From: Gymnopus androsaceus JB14
Lineage: Eukaryota > Basidiomycota > Agaricomycetes > Agaricales > Omphalotaceae
Assembly: GCA_009733575.1 (NCBI GenBank)
Contig: ML769418.1
Coordinates: 124,001-188,000, forward strand
Length of the DNA: 64,000 bases
Reading direction: 5' to 3'
Below the pieces are notes generated by a model. The model was given only the letters and a program-made list of their open reading frames with translations, did no database searches and was not told the DNA's origin. How positions within the stretch are numbered: position 1 is the stretch's first letter; each line of letters begins with the position of its first letter. Made by a program: the position numbers and the translations under genes. Positions 46,905 to 58,217 of the stretch are shown here, piece after piece.

Positions 46905-47540
46905 ATGTCCGAAGAAGAGCAGCAAATCCCCCGTCTCAGGACGATATTAAAGCTGAGGATGCCAACGCGCCGATCAATGTCAAGGTACGGCCTTTTTGGC
47001 AATCTTGCTTGCGAGAGACTCAACAGACATTTTCCCGCTTTCCCCCTTTTTTCCCAGGTGGTGAGCGCGACAGGAGACGAGGTCTTCTTCAAGATCAAAC
47101 GTAGCACCAAGTTGAGCAAACTTCAGGGTGCTTATGCGAACAAAGTTGGGAAAGATGTCAATAGCATTCGGTGAGTGGCTTCTACTTTTGCCTTGTTGTT
47201 TTCTCTAGTTCGTACGCGTAGTTGGCCATTTCTGGCCTTTGTTCCAATTATATCTTACTTTAGATGGCTTTGGTACTGAATTATTGCTCAGATTCCTGTA
47301 CGATGGTGCGCGGATATCAGACACAGACACCCCTGCATCGCTAGACATGGAGGATAACGGTACGTTCTCTCCATTTCTGAATGGTTTTTAAATCTAAAAT
47401 ATCGGTCTTTTGTCTCTCAGATACTATCGATGTTATGGTTGAGCGTATGTCACCAAACCCCTCACTATTGCCGTTCAGTCGATTAACTCTTTCTTTTTCT
47501 TTCAACAGAGGTCGGAGGTTGCGTTCCATGCTCTTCATAA
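46905..47540 (+). CDS. SMT3: SUMO (Smt3-type ubiquitin-like modifier)
   Basis: Five exons: 46905-46984, 47058-47170, 47290-47359, 47421-47444 and 47509-47540. The encoded order is DDIKAEDANAPINVK, VVSATGDEVFFKIKRSTKL, LQGAYANKVGKDVNSIRFL, YDGARISDTDTPASLDMEDN and DTIDVMVEQVGG, then CVPCSS. QVGG is the mature C-terminus after Ulp-type processing removes six residues. The modifier is conjugated to lysines of nuclear proteins. From the ATG at 46905 the frame needs one extra base after CAGCAA (about 46926) to reach the SUMO frame; the annotated frame would otherwise hit a stop across the first splice. Since SUMO is usually essential, a missing A in a homopolymer of the assembly is the simplest reading. 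Confidence 0.9.
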
Positions 47541-48198
47541 TCACGTTGTCATATCTCTCTCCCTGTCTTCTCGTCCATCGCTCCATCCACTCGAATGTTC
47601 CATGTACCTATGTACCATTTTGGCCTCTACTTTATTCACTTTTTTGACCTTTCATTCCTCCGGTTCCGAGACCATTTGACTCACGTTGCAATTGTATATT
47701 TTCGCTGGTTTAATTTCTAAACCAACGCATCGCGACACCGGGACTGATCACACGCACAACCACTCATCTGCGAATTGTGGGGTTTCGCCAGTGCGTTTAT
47801 CTTTCAATTCAATGTCAAAGCTCAGTCGTTGCTTGGTCCTCGGTGTCTAGTGTGCGCTTTGACCATCAAGAATTATCTTGTCCTTGTCGGTCAAAGCAAG
47901 GTCAACGCTGATCATTCCAATCATAGCGATTTGCAGCTTGACCAGAAACGCTTTGTCCGTCAGAAAATGCTTCAAATAAGGGTGAGAGAAGGCTGGTACG
48001 ATATCCTCACATACATCCCCCGCTATGTTTCAGTTCATCGCGCGCCGACTTTGCGGGGCCCAAACTATGAAGACGTCTTTCTGGACGTTTAATCCTCCTC
48101 AGGGAATCGCGATGCGATCGAACGTTGGAACCTCTGCTATTTTGAAAACTCACGGAAGTCTTTTCCACCAGTGCTTTTCTTCAGCGACATTCCTTAGC
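47541..48198. other. intergenic or 5' leader of the next gene
   Basis: 3' flank of SUMO and upstream of the cyclin-fold gene. The coding frame of the next gene can be extended upstream to 48025 (MFQFIARRLCG), but the composition improves only from 48199. Confidence 0.4.
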
Positions 48199-49363
48199 AT
48201 GGCCGAGGAAGTCTGTTTTGCAGTAATAGATTCCGATGCACAGACCTCTCCTGAGGAACCAGACGTCGACTGCTCGTCGGACGGTACCCTCTACTCACCG
48301 CACGAGCCAGAACCCGTACCAAAAGTCAACGGACAGACACAAACTGAGGATATCCGCGTTATACAAGTAGATAAATCGGTTCAAACGGTGTACCAGTCGC
48401 TTGGTTCGGAATCGGAAGCTACCAGACATTCCAACGTTCGGAATCGTCATCGTGATTCCAAAATCCAGGCCGAACCAAGCTTTTCTTGTTCCTGTTCTTG
48501 TTCTCCAGTCTCTGGGACTGCAACAGAACCTGCCTCCCCGGACTCGGTATATTCTCAGAATTCAGATGACGACCCCGAATACCTCGAGTATACAATGGAA
48601 GCATCGAATGTCCCCGACCCCGTCACTCGTACCCCGATGCAGGATTTCGCATTGACGGATCTCCTTGCCTTGTCTATCCTACCTACGTTTCTCATTGTCA
48701 AATGTCAGCTCTTCCATGTGGCTCTTTATATCGATTATTCTAACATGTTTTTCTGATCAGTCGAAGACGACGAAGAAGAACTCGAATTTCGGCAGCGAAT
48801 TGGGGAGATGTTAAAAGAGTATAAACCACTGACGTCTGCGGTGTTTTTGGCTCTCGAATACATAGAACGGCTGAGAAATAGGATCAACACTATAAATTCT
48901 TTTTATTGGTGGTTTATGCTCTGTCTCTTGTACGCGCATCAGACTTTGGACGACTTTGGGACTATTACCGTGGACCATGTGTACGTGATTTTATTTCGAC
49001 TTGTTTTACTTATTTAACGCGCACACCAGTGAACACTTTATGAACATCGACGCCTCTTTTGTCAAGCGGCGCCAGAGGAACGGCTACAAAGCTCTCGAAT
49101 ACCACCTCCGCATCTCCCAAGTCGATTGGGTGTACTTTTTGAACCACATTCGCGTTAGCGTTGGGGGTTTGCCTCTAGCTTCTGCGGAAGCCATTTTACA
49201 GCTTATATCCGAGTCGTTACCCATACCGAGTGCGTCACCCAAGGATGAGCTGCTGAATCCGTTGCATTGTCTGGAGAAGGCTTTGGAGGAAGATAGGATG
49301 GCTATTGAGCAGTACCAGTGTGTGTGGGGTAACCGAATGAGCGGTTCCGAGTCGCAGTTATAG
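48199..49363 (+). CDS. cyclin-fold (Pho80/Pcl-like) protein
   Basis: Three exons, 48199-48703, 48761-48980 and 49030-49363, with clean GT..AG borders and an open frame throughout. The start MAEEVCFAVIDSDAQTSPEE is chosen over an in-frame ATG at 48025. The first 170 residues are Ser/Asp/Glu-rich and likely disordered. A cyclin-fold region follows: LALSILPTFLIVKFEDDEEE, YKPLTSAVFLALEYIERLR, FYWWFMLCLLYAHQTLDDFG, and RRQRNGYKALEYHLRISQVD. The last of these corresponds to the MELEALDLLHFSLYISPEHW segment of the duplicated genes. A CDK-binding role is inferred. Confidence 0.65.
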
Positions 49364-49635
49364 TGGAATTTAGTATTCTTCGTTGATTTGCGACTATGTT
49401 GCTATAAATTCAAGATAGTTAGCATATTTGTTGGGGATGGATGATACACGCAAGTCTTTTGGCTAATCGGAGTACTGAGTGAAATGAGAAGAGCAGCGAT
49501 AGGGGTTCCAGTCCGCGTTATCGTTATCCGATTTGACGCAAAAACCTTGTTCTTCACGCCACGCCTGACAGTCTGCCGTCAAATTTGCGGAAAATCTGCG
49601 CTTGAACACACACGTCGCTAGTGTTCTGTAGGTCG

Positions 49636-51657
49636 ATGAACGAAGCTGAGAGAAAGCGAATAAAGCGCAAGTTGGAATCGATGCGGTCTCGTTACAGGGG
49701 CCGAAAAAGATCTCGCTCATCTGCTCCCTTCAGAATTCTCCTCTTCGTTCACCCGCACAGACTGAGATATTTCTTCACGAAGTGGCAGGAGTTCCACAAA
49801 CAGTGGTGGGGAAAGAAAGGTAGAGAAGTCCTGGGCGATTTTATCAGTGATATCTCAAAAGCCCCGCGATATCTGCATTTTCCTCGGAAGATCTATCTGG
49901 ACCTCCAAATCCTAGAACATAGCAATTTCACGCTGTTTCTTCGTCGAGAGTTAGTGGAAACCTTCATTCGCTTGAAGCAGGCGCATGAGGACGAGTTTGT
50001 CCCTGGGGTTTTACTGACTGGGCCAACCTGGTGCGGGTAAGCTACTCCATTTGTCATTCCTTGTACTCCGAGTCGTTTTACTCATTCTGATTCTCGATAT
50101 TCAGGTAAATCATCAGGCATCCTTTTCTTCTTAGTAGCCTGATTGGCGTCTCGACAACCGGTCTTCGTCACTGCTGTCAACCTTACTGTCTATTATTTCG
50201 ATAAGACAAGGTGTCAGGCAGTTTCATGGTGCAAGTCAAAATATCGACCGACGATTTAGATATATTGAACAATTCACAAGCTCCTCTCCTTCCTTCTGAC
50301 CGTCCATGGTACCCTCATCGATACTGGGCGAAGGGAACCTCCGTAAGCCATGGTTAATGGCTACGTCTTCTCGATACATGCTGTATCGCCGGATCCAGTA
50401 CGTTACGGGAACTGGTGGAAACGGAGAGGTGTGCTCCCCGCTGGATATTGCAGGTATGGGAGGAGGCCGAGCTGAAAACCTAGTACGTCATATCTAGTAT
50501 AAGCAGTAGCGTGGTTGACCAATGTCTCTACCCAGCCTCGACTTGACATTCCCTGAATTGTCGGATGAAGAGAGGACACTCTTATTCCACGAAGCTAGTC
50601 TCCATTATGCACCATGTCCTCGTGACTATTATAGCTTTAATGTCGATCCGGAAACATATATCAATAAGGAAGTACGGTCAATTCAGCATATCGATATTCG
50701 AACCATCAAGTCTGTCTTTCAACGTTATGTTACGCTGGATATCGATGGTTTATCGGTCAAACTCTTCATCATCAAGCGAATCTCAAAGGTGCAGGACTCC
50801 ATTCCGACCACCACAATGTCCAGTTCAAGTCTCCCAAAGTTGAAGAGATGATGATCAAATGGCAACGTATCCTTGCCCTTGAGGATGCCTGTTCTAGTGT
50901 CTCTGAGGCGAGTGCCCTTCAAGGAGGGTGGATCTCTGAACCACTCGCACTGAATTGTACCAGTACTAGTTACCATGACGCGGACATTTTTTAATCAAAC
51001 ATACGCCTCCTCCCCTCTTCCAAGCTAGCTCTTGAATCGGATGTGGGCCGTGTCCTATCCTTGGACAACAAATTAGCTCCTCTGGTACCATCCGCTTCAG
51101 CTTCTCTATATTCATGCGACTCAATCTTTGGTCAAAAAACGAAAATGGATCCTCTACCACGCCCTTGATCACCTTGTGAAGGTTGACAACAACAGCTATT
51201 ACATACCTTCAAAACGAAATAATCCGCTTTTCAAATCGTTCTTCTTTCACTGTACGACTGTACGAAACCCCGCATCGCACCTAAATTCTACAAATGACCA
51301 CCTCGCATCTCCATAAGGATGCCGTCTCCCGGGCCGGTTATGATCAAGTCGGGCAATTGCAGAGGCTGCGTCTCAATCCAAGAGCGTAACTATCTCATAC
51401 ATATACATATTGGTAGTGCCATTGAAGTGCTGTCGTGTATCCCGGAAAAGGGCAGATATTCGAGTAAAGCTTTATGTGCAGTACCGTATGGACATGGAGG
51501 CAGTTGCCCCAAACTTGACTTACTTTTCGGGTTTCAGCTCTGGTCGATGGCGCGCAATGAAAAAATCTTATAGTGGTCCGCGATTTTTACACGAAGCCCT
51601 TATCTTCATGACTCAGAACTCGAAATCCAGACTTCATTCGTTCAAGGTTCACAAGTA
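49636..51657 (+). pseudogene. P-loop protein of Crinkler/RHS style, broken
   Basis: Starts MNEAERKRIKRKLESMRSRY with a basic N-terminus. It then reads APRYLHFPRKIYLDLQILEH and FVPGVLLTG, followed by the Walker A loop. With one C removed at about 50024, the loop reads GQPGAGKSSG across an intron. The following LFFLVA runs into TGA where CGA (Arg) would fit, then LASRQPVFVTAVNLTVYYFD. Further on are HYAPCPRDYYSF and KSVFQRYVTLDIDGLSVKLF, with more breaks to about 51657. Large, fast-changing P-loop families with this layout occur in many Agaricomycetes and are related in form to Crinkler/RHS proteins; their function is unknown. The stop, frame slip and eroded 3' half indicate a pseudogene. Confidence 0.55.
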
Positions 51658-51716
51658 ATTACCCTGATAAGTATAGGGACACATTGGTGATTCGAAATAC
51701 GAGTTCAATACGAGCA

Positions 51717-53377
51717 TCAAACATTCCAATTTTGTTGTATGAGTTGCTCTAACGTAGAGAATCTCTCTAACCCCTCTTCCCACCTTCCCTCCCTCAACTC
51801 ATACATCCGTACATACTCGAAAGGATCCTCCCTCTGGAGCTCCTGATCTGTCCTTCCACCGTTATCCAACCATTTGAATATTTCCCCGGGCGTGTGCTGC
51901 ATGAAAGACACTCGCGTTTCGTCCTTCTCGACAGGGACATGTGAATGTGTTACAGTTGCACCTGGAATCAGGACTGTCGAACCTGAAGGAAACTCTACGA
52001 CCATCTTCAATTCCCAAAGAATAAGATGTCCACTCTTCTTCGAGTCAAAATTCCCTGCTGCAGTGATAGCGTCGAGGCCAGAAGCTGAATGAGACGAGTG
52101 GCGATGTTTGTACGTCCAGGTCTTGGGTCCAAAATTGAATGTGGCCGTAGTCCAGACCGACTTTTTGAAAGGTTCTTTAATATCCGGTAACTTTTGTCGA
52201 AGCTTCTTCAACTGGTCAAGATGATATTTGTAGTTTTGCGGTGCCCATCGTGCAAACGCTGCTGTGAACTGAGATAAGAAGAAATATCTAGATCAACTGT
52301 CGACTAAACACTCACCACTTTGAAATGATGCAATCCGTTGAACTTCAGGTCTACTCATAAGCTTGTCCAGTATTCCCTGGTGGTGTGATTGCAGGTTGAT
52401 TGGTCGAAACTGAGCAGTAGGGAAATCGATCCCAGTGCTTAAGCTAGCGAAGTTGCCTCGAGGATGTGTCTTCTCTGCGGTAGTAAAGTTGGTATCCTTC
52501 CTCGCTTCCGTGACCGATCCATACAAGACATTAATGGCTTCGGTGTAACTTGCGTCACCAGGTCTACCAGCGAGAACGGCGATGATGAGCCCGCTGTTTT
52601 CTGTAATCGGTACTGTGCGTCTACAAGAATGAAATGGAAATGTCAGGCCACAAGTGATTACAGAAAGAGCAAACCTACACTCCATCCCATTCGACCACCT
52701 TGAAGCCCATGTTCCGAAGCTTGGTCAGAGTATATTTGGTTTTCGCTCCCTTCAAAGTCTCAACCTTCCCCACATATGGATCAACCACAGAAACTGCAGA
52801 CTCCAAATTTTCCACATCCTCCAGCGCGGACCTGATCGGGACTGCATGTTCTACAATACGGCGAGCTTTCTCGGTAGCCATTCTATCAGGTATCAAATGT
52901 CCAAATTCCTCATGATCCTGCAAGCGTTTGATACGTCGCCGTTTGCGTCTTTTCTGGTGGCTCCTCGACTGGCGCTTTTTGGAACCTGTATCCTCAACTT
53001 TGGTAACATCTAGCTGGACGTCAGGAAGTGCTTGAGCTGATGATTTTTCGACCTCCTCGTCTTCCGACGTCTCTAAATCCATATCTTCCTCCTCTCCTTC
53101 ATCATGATCTTCCGCGTCCTTCTTTTCGCGGCTATGAGTGGTATCGGAATCATCCTTGGATTTAGAAGACTCTAGCCTATTTGAAACGCGTAGAAGGTCT
53201 ATGAAATTCAACTTTGAACGGAGCTGAAGTTCTGATGTCGAATTTTGAGCGACAGGAGAAGCCTAGTGCGATCGTCGTAGAAATAAGTTCCTCGGTATTT
53301 TAGTGGCTGTTTTAGATAATTACCTGGAGCTTACGCATCCATTTGGGACCAATAGGAAGTTGATCAGTACTAGACAT
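51717..53377 (-). CDS. Tet-like 2OG-Fe(II) oxygenase family protein, altered metal site
   Basis: Exons: 53377-53324 (MSSTDQLPIGPKWMRKLQ), about 53265-52675 (acidic then basic linker, HQKRRKRRRIKRL, ending GFKVVEWDG), about 52620-52315, and 52264-51717. The core matches the basidiomycete Tet-like family: ITENSGLIIAVLAGRPGD, GNFASLSTGIDFPTAQF, AAFARWAPQNYKYH, VWTTATFNFGPKTWTYKH, DAITAAGNFDSKKSGHLILW, and VEFPSGSTVLIPGATVTHSH. Relatives modify DNA or RNA bases using 2-oxoglutarate and iron; members in mushrooms are expanded, and many are inactive or unknown. The first metal motif, usually H-x-D, reads H-R-H here. The distal His (THSHVPV) is present. No frame break is seen. Confidence 0.75.
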
Positions 53378-54892
53378 TTGCCAAAGGCTGAATTTGGAGG
53401 CTTGTCAACGACTCAAATGTGAATGGTTTTTAGATCTAGGAGACTCACCGTACTTGAGAGAGTAACAGAGTTCTAATAAAAATCGAAGGGTTAGAAGTTC
53501 GCGTCGCTTAGTGGGAGTAAGGAAAGAAAAAAACGCGTTGACAACCTGAGCCACTCGCAAGTCAGCCAGCGCTTATCTCATCTAATAGTAATAACTTAAA
53601 TAAGACTGTCGGAGTGACTATTTATTTTATCGCAGTAATAGTCAAGCTCATAGAATCACTGCAAGTGAGAATTTACTCCAATGTACAGATCAAATTTTGA
53701 TACAGTATTCCGTTACTTATATTCATCCCAGATTTATTCAACAAAAGAAAATCCAGCTGGACTCTTAAAACCATGCATTTGCCCCAACCGCCAGAACACC
53801 CATTTGCGCATTATATTTGGACAGCAAGATCGTTATCTCGGCTACATTGCCCACTGGAATGACATGCGTCCATTGCGCTACATCCGAAGCTCGCCAGACA
53901 ATCTCGTTACTCGTATGAGACAGCATTCGGCACAGCGTCGAGTTGAGTTGTTGGTGAGTACGCTAGCGTCTAATGCAACGCTTTGGGGTGTTCCCGGGGC
54001 TTGTATGAGGGATCAGATAACAGCCCCGCTTATCCTTCCAACGCTGTCTGGAGGAGTTGTCCTTTGTCGGAATTCATAAATGAAAGCGACAGACTAACCG
54101 GGCGTTGAACTCGACCGGAATTTACACGGCTCGTCATCGAAAGAGACCCTGAAAATCAAGGTAAGTCTGGCGGTACATGGCAAACGAAACCAGCTCGAGT
54201 CCTACGTCAATTTGAAGCCATCATCGTTGCGATGTAAAGTCTAAAACTGTCGGATATGTGATGCCGGTATTGAGTGACATTGGCTGAGTATGGTCCAATG
54301 AAGTTATGAATGAGAGCGATTACACGAGCAGGTCCTAGAAATTCGGGAAGGCGTACGGAACCCAATACTTACTTACTTCGATGTTTCCACGAAAGTCTGG
54401 AGCCGATAGTCGTAGTTACGTTGAGTAGAGCCCGCAGTACCAGCTGTCTAATAAGATTACCGCAGTACCAGGATTAAATACATAGGAGACGCGTACGCAC
54501 GGGCGTTGGTCGCAAGCGCTCAAAATTCTGCACAGCCGCATCGCTGATTGCTCCGAAACTCGGACCGGACTAACTTAGTCGGATTTTGCTCGAAACCCAT
54601 CCTTCTTTCTTTTTCAACGGCCATCATCGCCGCAGCATCACCCTAATGAGGAAGAAATTGGGATATCAACGCCAATATATCACTTTGCCAGCTTTACCCA
54701 ATCAGCGAATCGATACATTTCTCAAGCACATCAGCAGAAAATGCAAAGTGAATGAACATTGAATATCTTTTAATTTGATACATGTGTAATAATAAAACAT
54801 CTTTGTTTGACCTCTCACGTCGTAAACCTCGCTTCCGACAGGTTCGTGCTCATGGAAAGGGCTTTTCCCCGCTTGTACGGGCTGCCAGGCGG
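53378..54892. other. intergenic with an unassigned open frame
   Basis: A 132-residue frame at 53681-54079 (MYRSNFDTVFRYLYSSQIYS onward) is open but matches nothing known to me and has no clear splice partners. The rest holds no gene. Confidence 0.35.
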
Positions 54893-54900
54893 TATTTAAG
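54893..54900 (+). promoter_or_regulatory. TATA-like element of laccase gene
   Basis: TATTTAAG lies 62-69 bases before the laccase ATG, a usual spacing for fungal laccase promoters. Confidence 0.5.
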
Positions 54901-54961
54901 AAGTTCACCTCCTCGATAAATTTCAGACCAACACCGTCTTGGTTTTACACTCACTTTTAGA

Positions 54962-57586
54962 ATGATTTCCGCCGCTCTCTTGCTTCTCGCGCCGATTAGT
55001 GGGACCTTGGCCGCTATTGGACCTGTTACAGACTTGAACATTATTAATGGGTTCCTTCAACCCGATGGTTACAACCGTTCTTTTGTCCTTGCGGAAGGTG
55101 TCTTTCCGGGCCCACTCATTACGGGCAACATGGTTCGTTCGCTGTGCTGCATCGGAGGCATAATGCATACACTGACATAGTACATTCGTAGGGCGACAAC
55201 TTCCAGATCAATGTGATCAACGGACTTACCAACTCTACTATGTTGCTAAGCACTTCCATCGTTCGTACATTCCTTCTAGTCAGCATTGTTCGATTTCTTG
55301 ACGCTTTCTTGGCGTTAGCACTGGCACGGTCTTTTCCAAGCGACGACCAACTGGGCAGACGGGTAAGTGTCGATTTGTATCGAGCTCCATAGTTACTTAT
55401 TGGTCCCTTCTGTAGACCGTATGTATCCCGCAGTATTTCCTACTTCCTGTACTGACAATGGCTCAAGCTCATTCATTAATCAATGCCCAATCGCCGCCAA
55501 CAATTCATTCTTATACGACTTCAATGTCTCAAGTCAAGCTGGAACATTCTGGTACCATTCTCATCTGTGTACGCGCTTTTCAACTACTTCGTTATGACTG
55601 ACTCCAACTTCCTTCCAGCCACTCAGTATTGTGACGGTTTGCGTGGTCCGCTTGTTGTCTACGACCCAGGTATGTTTTTCTTTCTTTCTGCATACTTATA
55701 TCTAACGTAAAATATTTGTAGACGACCCCTACTTGGATCTCTACGACGTCGATGATGGTGAGCTTTACCCTTGGACTTTGAAGGGATAAAATTAACGAGT
55801 GTTCTCCAGATACCACTGTCATTACACTTGCGGATTTGTACCGTAAGCACCTTCTTAGTAGAACGGTTCCACCTCTAACATGGATTGGTAGATGTCCCTG
55901 CACCCGTTGCTGGAGCTGCTCCGTGAGCGATGATCGAATTGCTTTTATATTTTTCTGATCATATTCTTATTTTTCAGGACGCCGGATGCGACGCTCATCA
56001 ATGGTTTGGGAATAAACTACGCCGACACAACACAGGGATCTTTGGCAGTAATCAGCGTCGTCCAAGGGTCTACGTGAGCTTTGAATCAATGGGCTGCTTG
56101 TTTTGAAACTGAATCCCGCACTCTAGATACCGCTTCCGTTTGGTATCGATTTCGTGTGACCCCAACTATGTCTTCTCCATTGACGGACACACATTCACTG
56201 TCAGCAGCTTGTTTTTCTTGGAATTCCACTAAAGCTAACATGAGACTAGGTTATTGAAGTCGATGGTGTCAACCACAATCCTGTTGTCGCAGACTCTATC
56301 CAGATCTATGCGGCTCAACGATACTCTTTGGTGCTCTCTGCAAACCAGACTGTTGATAATTACTGTGCGTATACTCATCAACTTTGCTTCCTTTGAAACC
56401 TGCTGAGTTATGTGATAGGGGTCCGGGCTAATCCCAATCGTGGTACCAGTGGCTTCACAGGAAATATCAACAGTGCTATCCTCCGCTACTCTGGTGCTGC
56501 TGACGCTAATCCGACGACTACCGACACTGCGGACAACCTTCTCGCTGAAACTAGTCTTAGTGTGAGTCCAGATTTACCGGTTTTTACTCTCACGTTTATT
56601 GATTGCAATTATCTTAGCCTCTTGACAGCCCCGGAGCAGTAAGTTTTTTGAAGCTCAATACTTACCGTTTAACTGACGATTTTTCCTTAGCCCGGAAACG
56701 CATCCTTGGATGCTGTTGACCTCGCCATCAACTTGGCCCTGTCATTCGACGCCCCGGATTTCGAGATCAACGGAGTGTCCTTTGTACCGCCCACCGTTCC
56801 AGTCTTGCTTCAAATCATCAGTGGAGCAACTACAGCAGGTATATCTCTTTCTAGCTCTAGTCCTTCAACTCGTCCTTACCTAAACTTACAGCTGAACTCC
56901 TCCCTGCTGGATCTGTCTACGCCTTACCTTTGAACTCAAGCATCCAACTGAGTTTCGATGCTTCAACAGTGGCTGGTATTGGAGGTCCGGTTGGTACCTT
57001 TGACGCTTTACAGATGTACTGCTTTCTAACTATAATTTAGCATCCATTCCATCTTCATGGTGTACGCTTCATATTCTCAAACCCCCTCATATTTTTCTGA
57101 AATTTTTCTAGCATACTTTCGACGTTATCCGACCCCAAGGATCTTCTGACTATAATTATGTCAACCCTGTGCGCCGGGATGTTGTCGCTACCGGTACTGG
57201 TGCAGCAACAGACAATGTCACCATTCGTTTCCAGACTGATAATGCCGGTCCTTGTGAGTGCAACATCCATTTCGACCATTTTCGGATCTGACTCGGATTT
57301 TGTAGGGTTTTTGCATTGCCACATTGACTGGCATTTGGAAGCGTAAGTTTCTTCAGCCTGGCTCAAAGCTATATTGTGACATTATATCCCCAGTGGGCTT
57401 GCCATTGTGTTCGCTGAAGATGCTGCCGACGCCGCTTCCGTTAACCCTACACCTGGTATGAACTCGTTCTAACATACGTATTTGTCGAGACTGACAACTT
57501 GAACAGATGATTGGGACCAACTTTGCCCAATCTACGACGCTTTGACCGTTGATCAGCTCGGTGGAGGCGGAGGCAATACCACTTGA
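54962..57586 (+). CDS. laccase (multicopper oxidase)
   Basis: Start [20 protein letters not shown] gives a signal peptide. More than a dozen short introns split the gene. All four copper motifs are present: HWHGLFQ (after the intron ending at about 55319), WYHSHL, HPFHLHGHTFDV (split by an intron inside), and [12 protein letters not shown]. These ligate one type-1 and three type-2/3 coppers. The residue ten after the type-1 Cys is Leu, a non-Met axial position typical of fungal laccases. The frame [12 protein letters not shown] requires a 3-nt exon at 55416-55418. N-glycosylation sites (NRS, NST, NNS, NQT) are frequent. The protein ends GGGGNTT. It is a secreted phenol oxidase using O2, for lignin or pigment chemistry. 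No frame break was found. Confidence 0.93.
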
Positions 57587-58075
57587 ATAAACAAATCTTA
57601 TTCGTCCGCGCTCATCTAGAAACATTCCTTTACTTAACACTCTTTCGCTCTCAACCTTCTTTTTCTATTGCCAAACCATGAGGTTTGGCCTATTGCACAA
57701 ATGTTGTTATGGACGTCGGAAGGAAACCAGCACACTCCTTTTTGGGACGAGCATATCCTTTTCGGGTAACCCCCAGTCATTAATTTGTGTCTAATAATTT
57801 GGATACTTGTTGGACTTTGCATGGGAATATACAGTACGTATAAGTATACTGTAGTGTACTGCATCACATTGGATTAAAATGGAGTTGTATGGACTATTCG
57901 TTCTATAATTATTAGCAATATAGAATCTTTGCTTGTGGCACTGGTAGATAATATAGTCTTTTGTGACTCTAGTAACTTGACTCTGGACTCTGGTACCCAT
58001 TCATTTTTTTGAATTCTGTCATCTTGAAGCGAGAAGTGACCAAGCTATACTTCATAGCACTTTTCATATTGTCTG
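57587..58075. other. intergenic, 3' of laccase
   Basis: No gene is seen. AT-rich sequence running into the LTR boundary. Confidence 0.4.
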
Positions 58076-58217
58076 TGTCAAGGTTATATGGATTCTATAG
58101 GATGTGTGTGTATATCTGGTACGGAGCAACAGAGATGATAGGGGTTGCTCCGTCCCAGGTCGGTATGTAAGTCCGACGGAAGTAAATAAGTATGGCCGAG
58201 GCCGGTTAACTATGACA
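58076..58217 (-). repeat. copia 3' LTR (142 bp)
   Basis: On the minus strand it begins TGTCATAGTTAACC right after a polypurine run (AA then seven G, complement of 58218-58226). It ends AACCTTGACA. The 5-bp ends TGTCA/TGACA are inverted repeats, as expected of an LTR. The pol stop codon TAG lies within its first eight bases. Confidence 0.6.
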
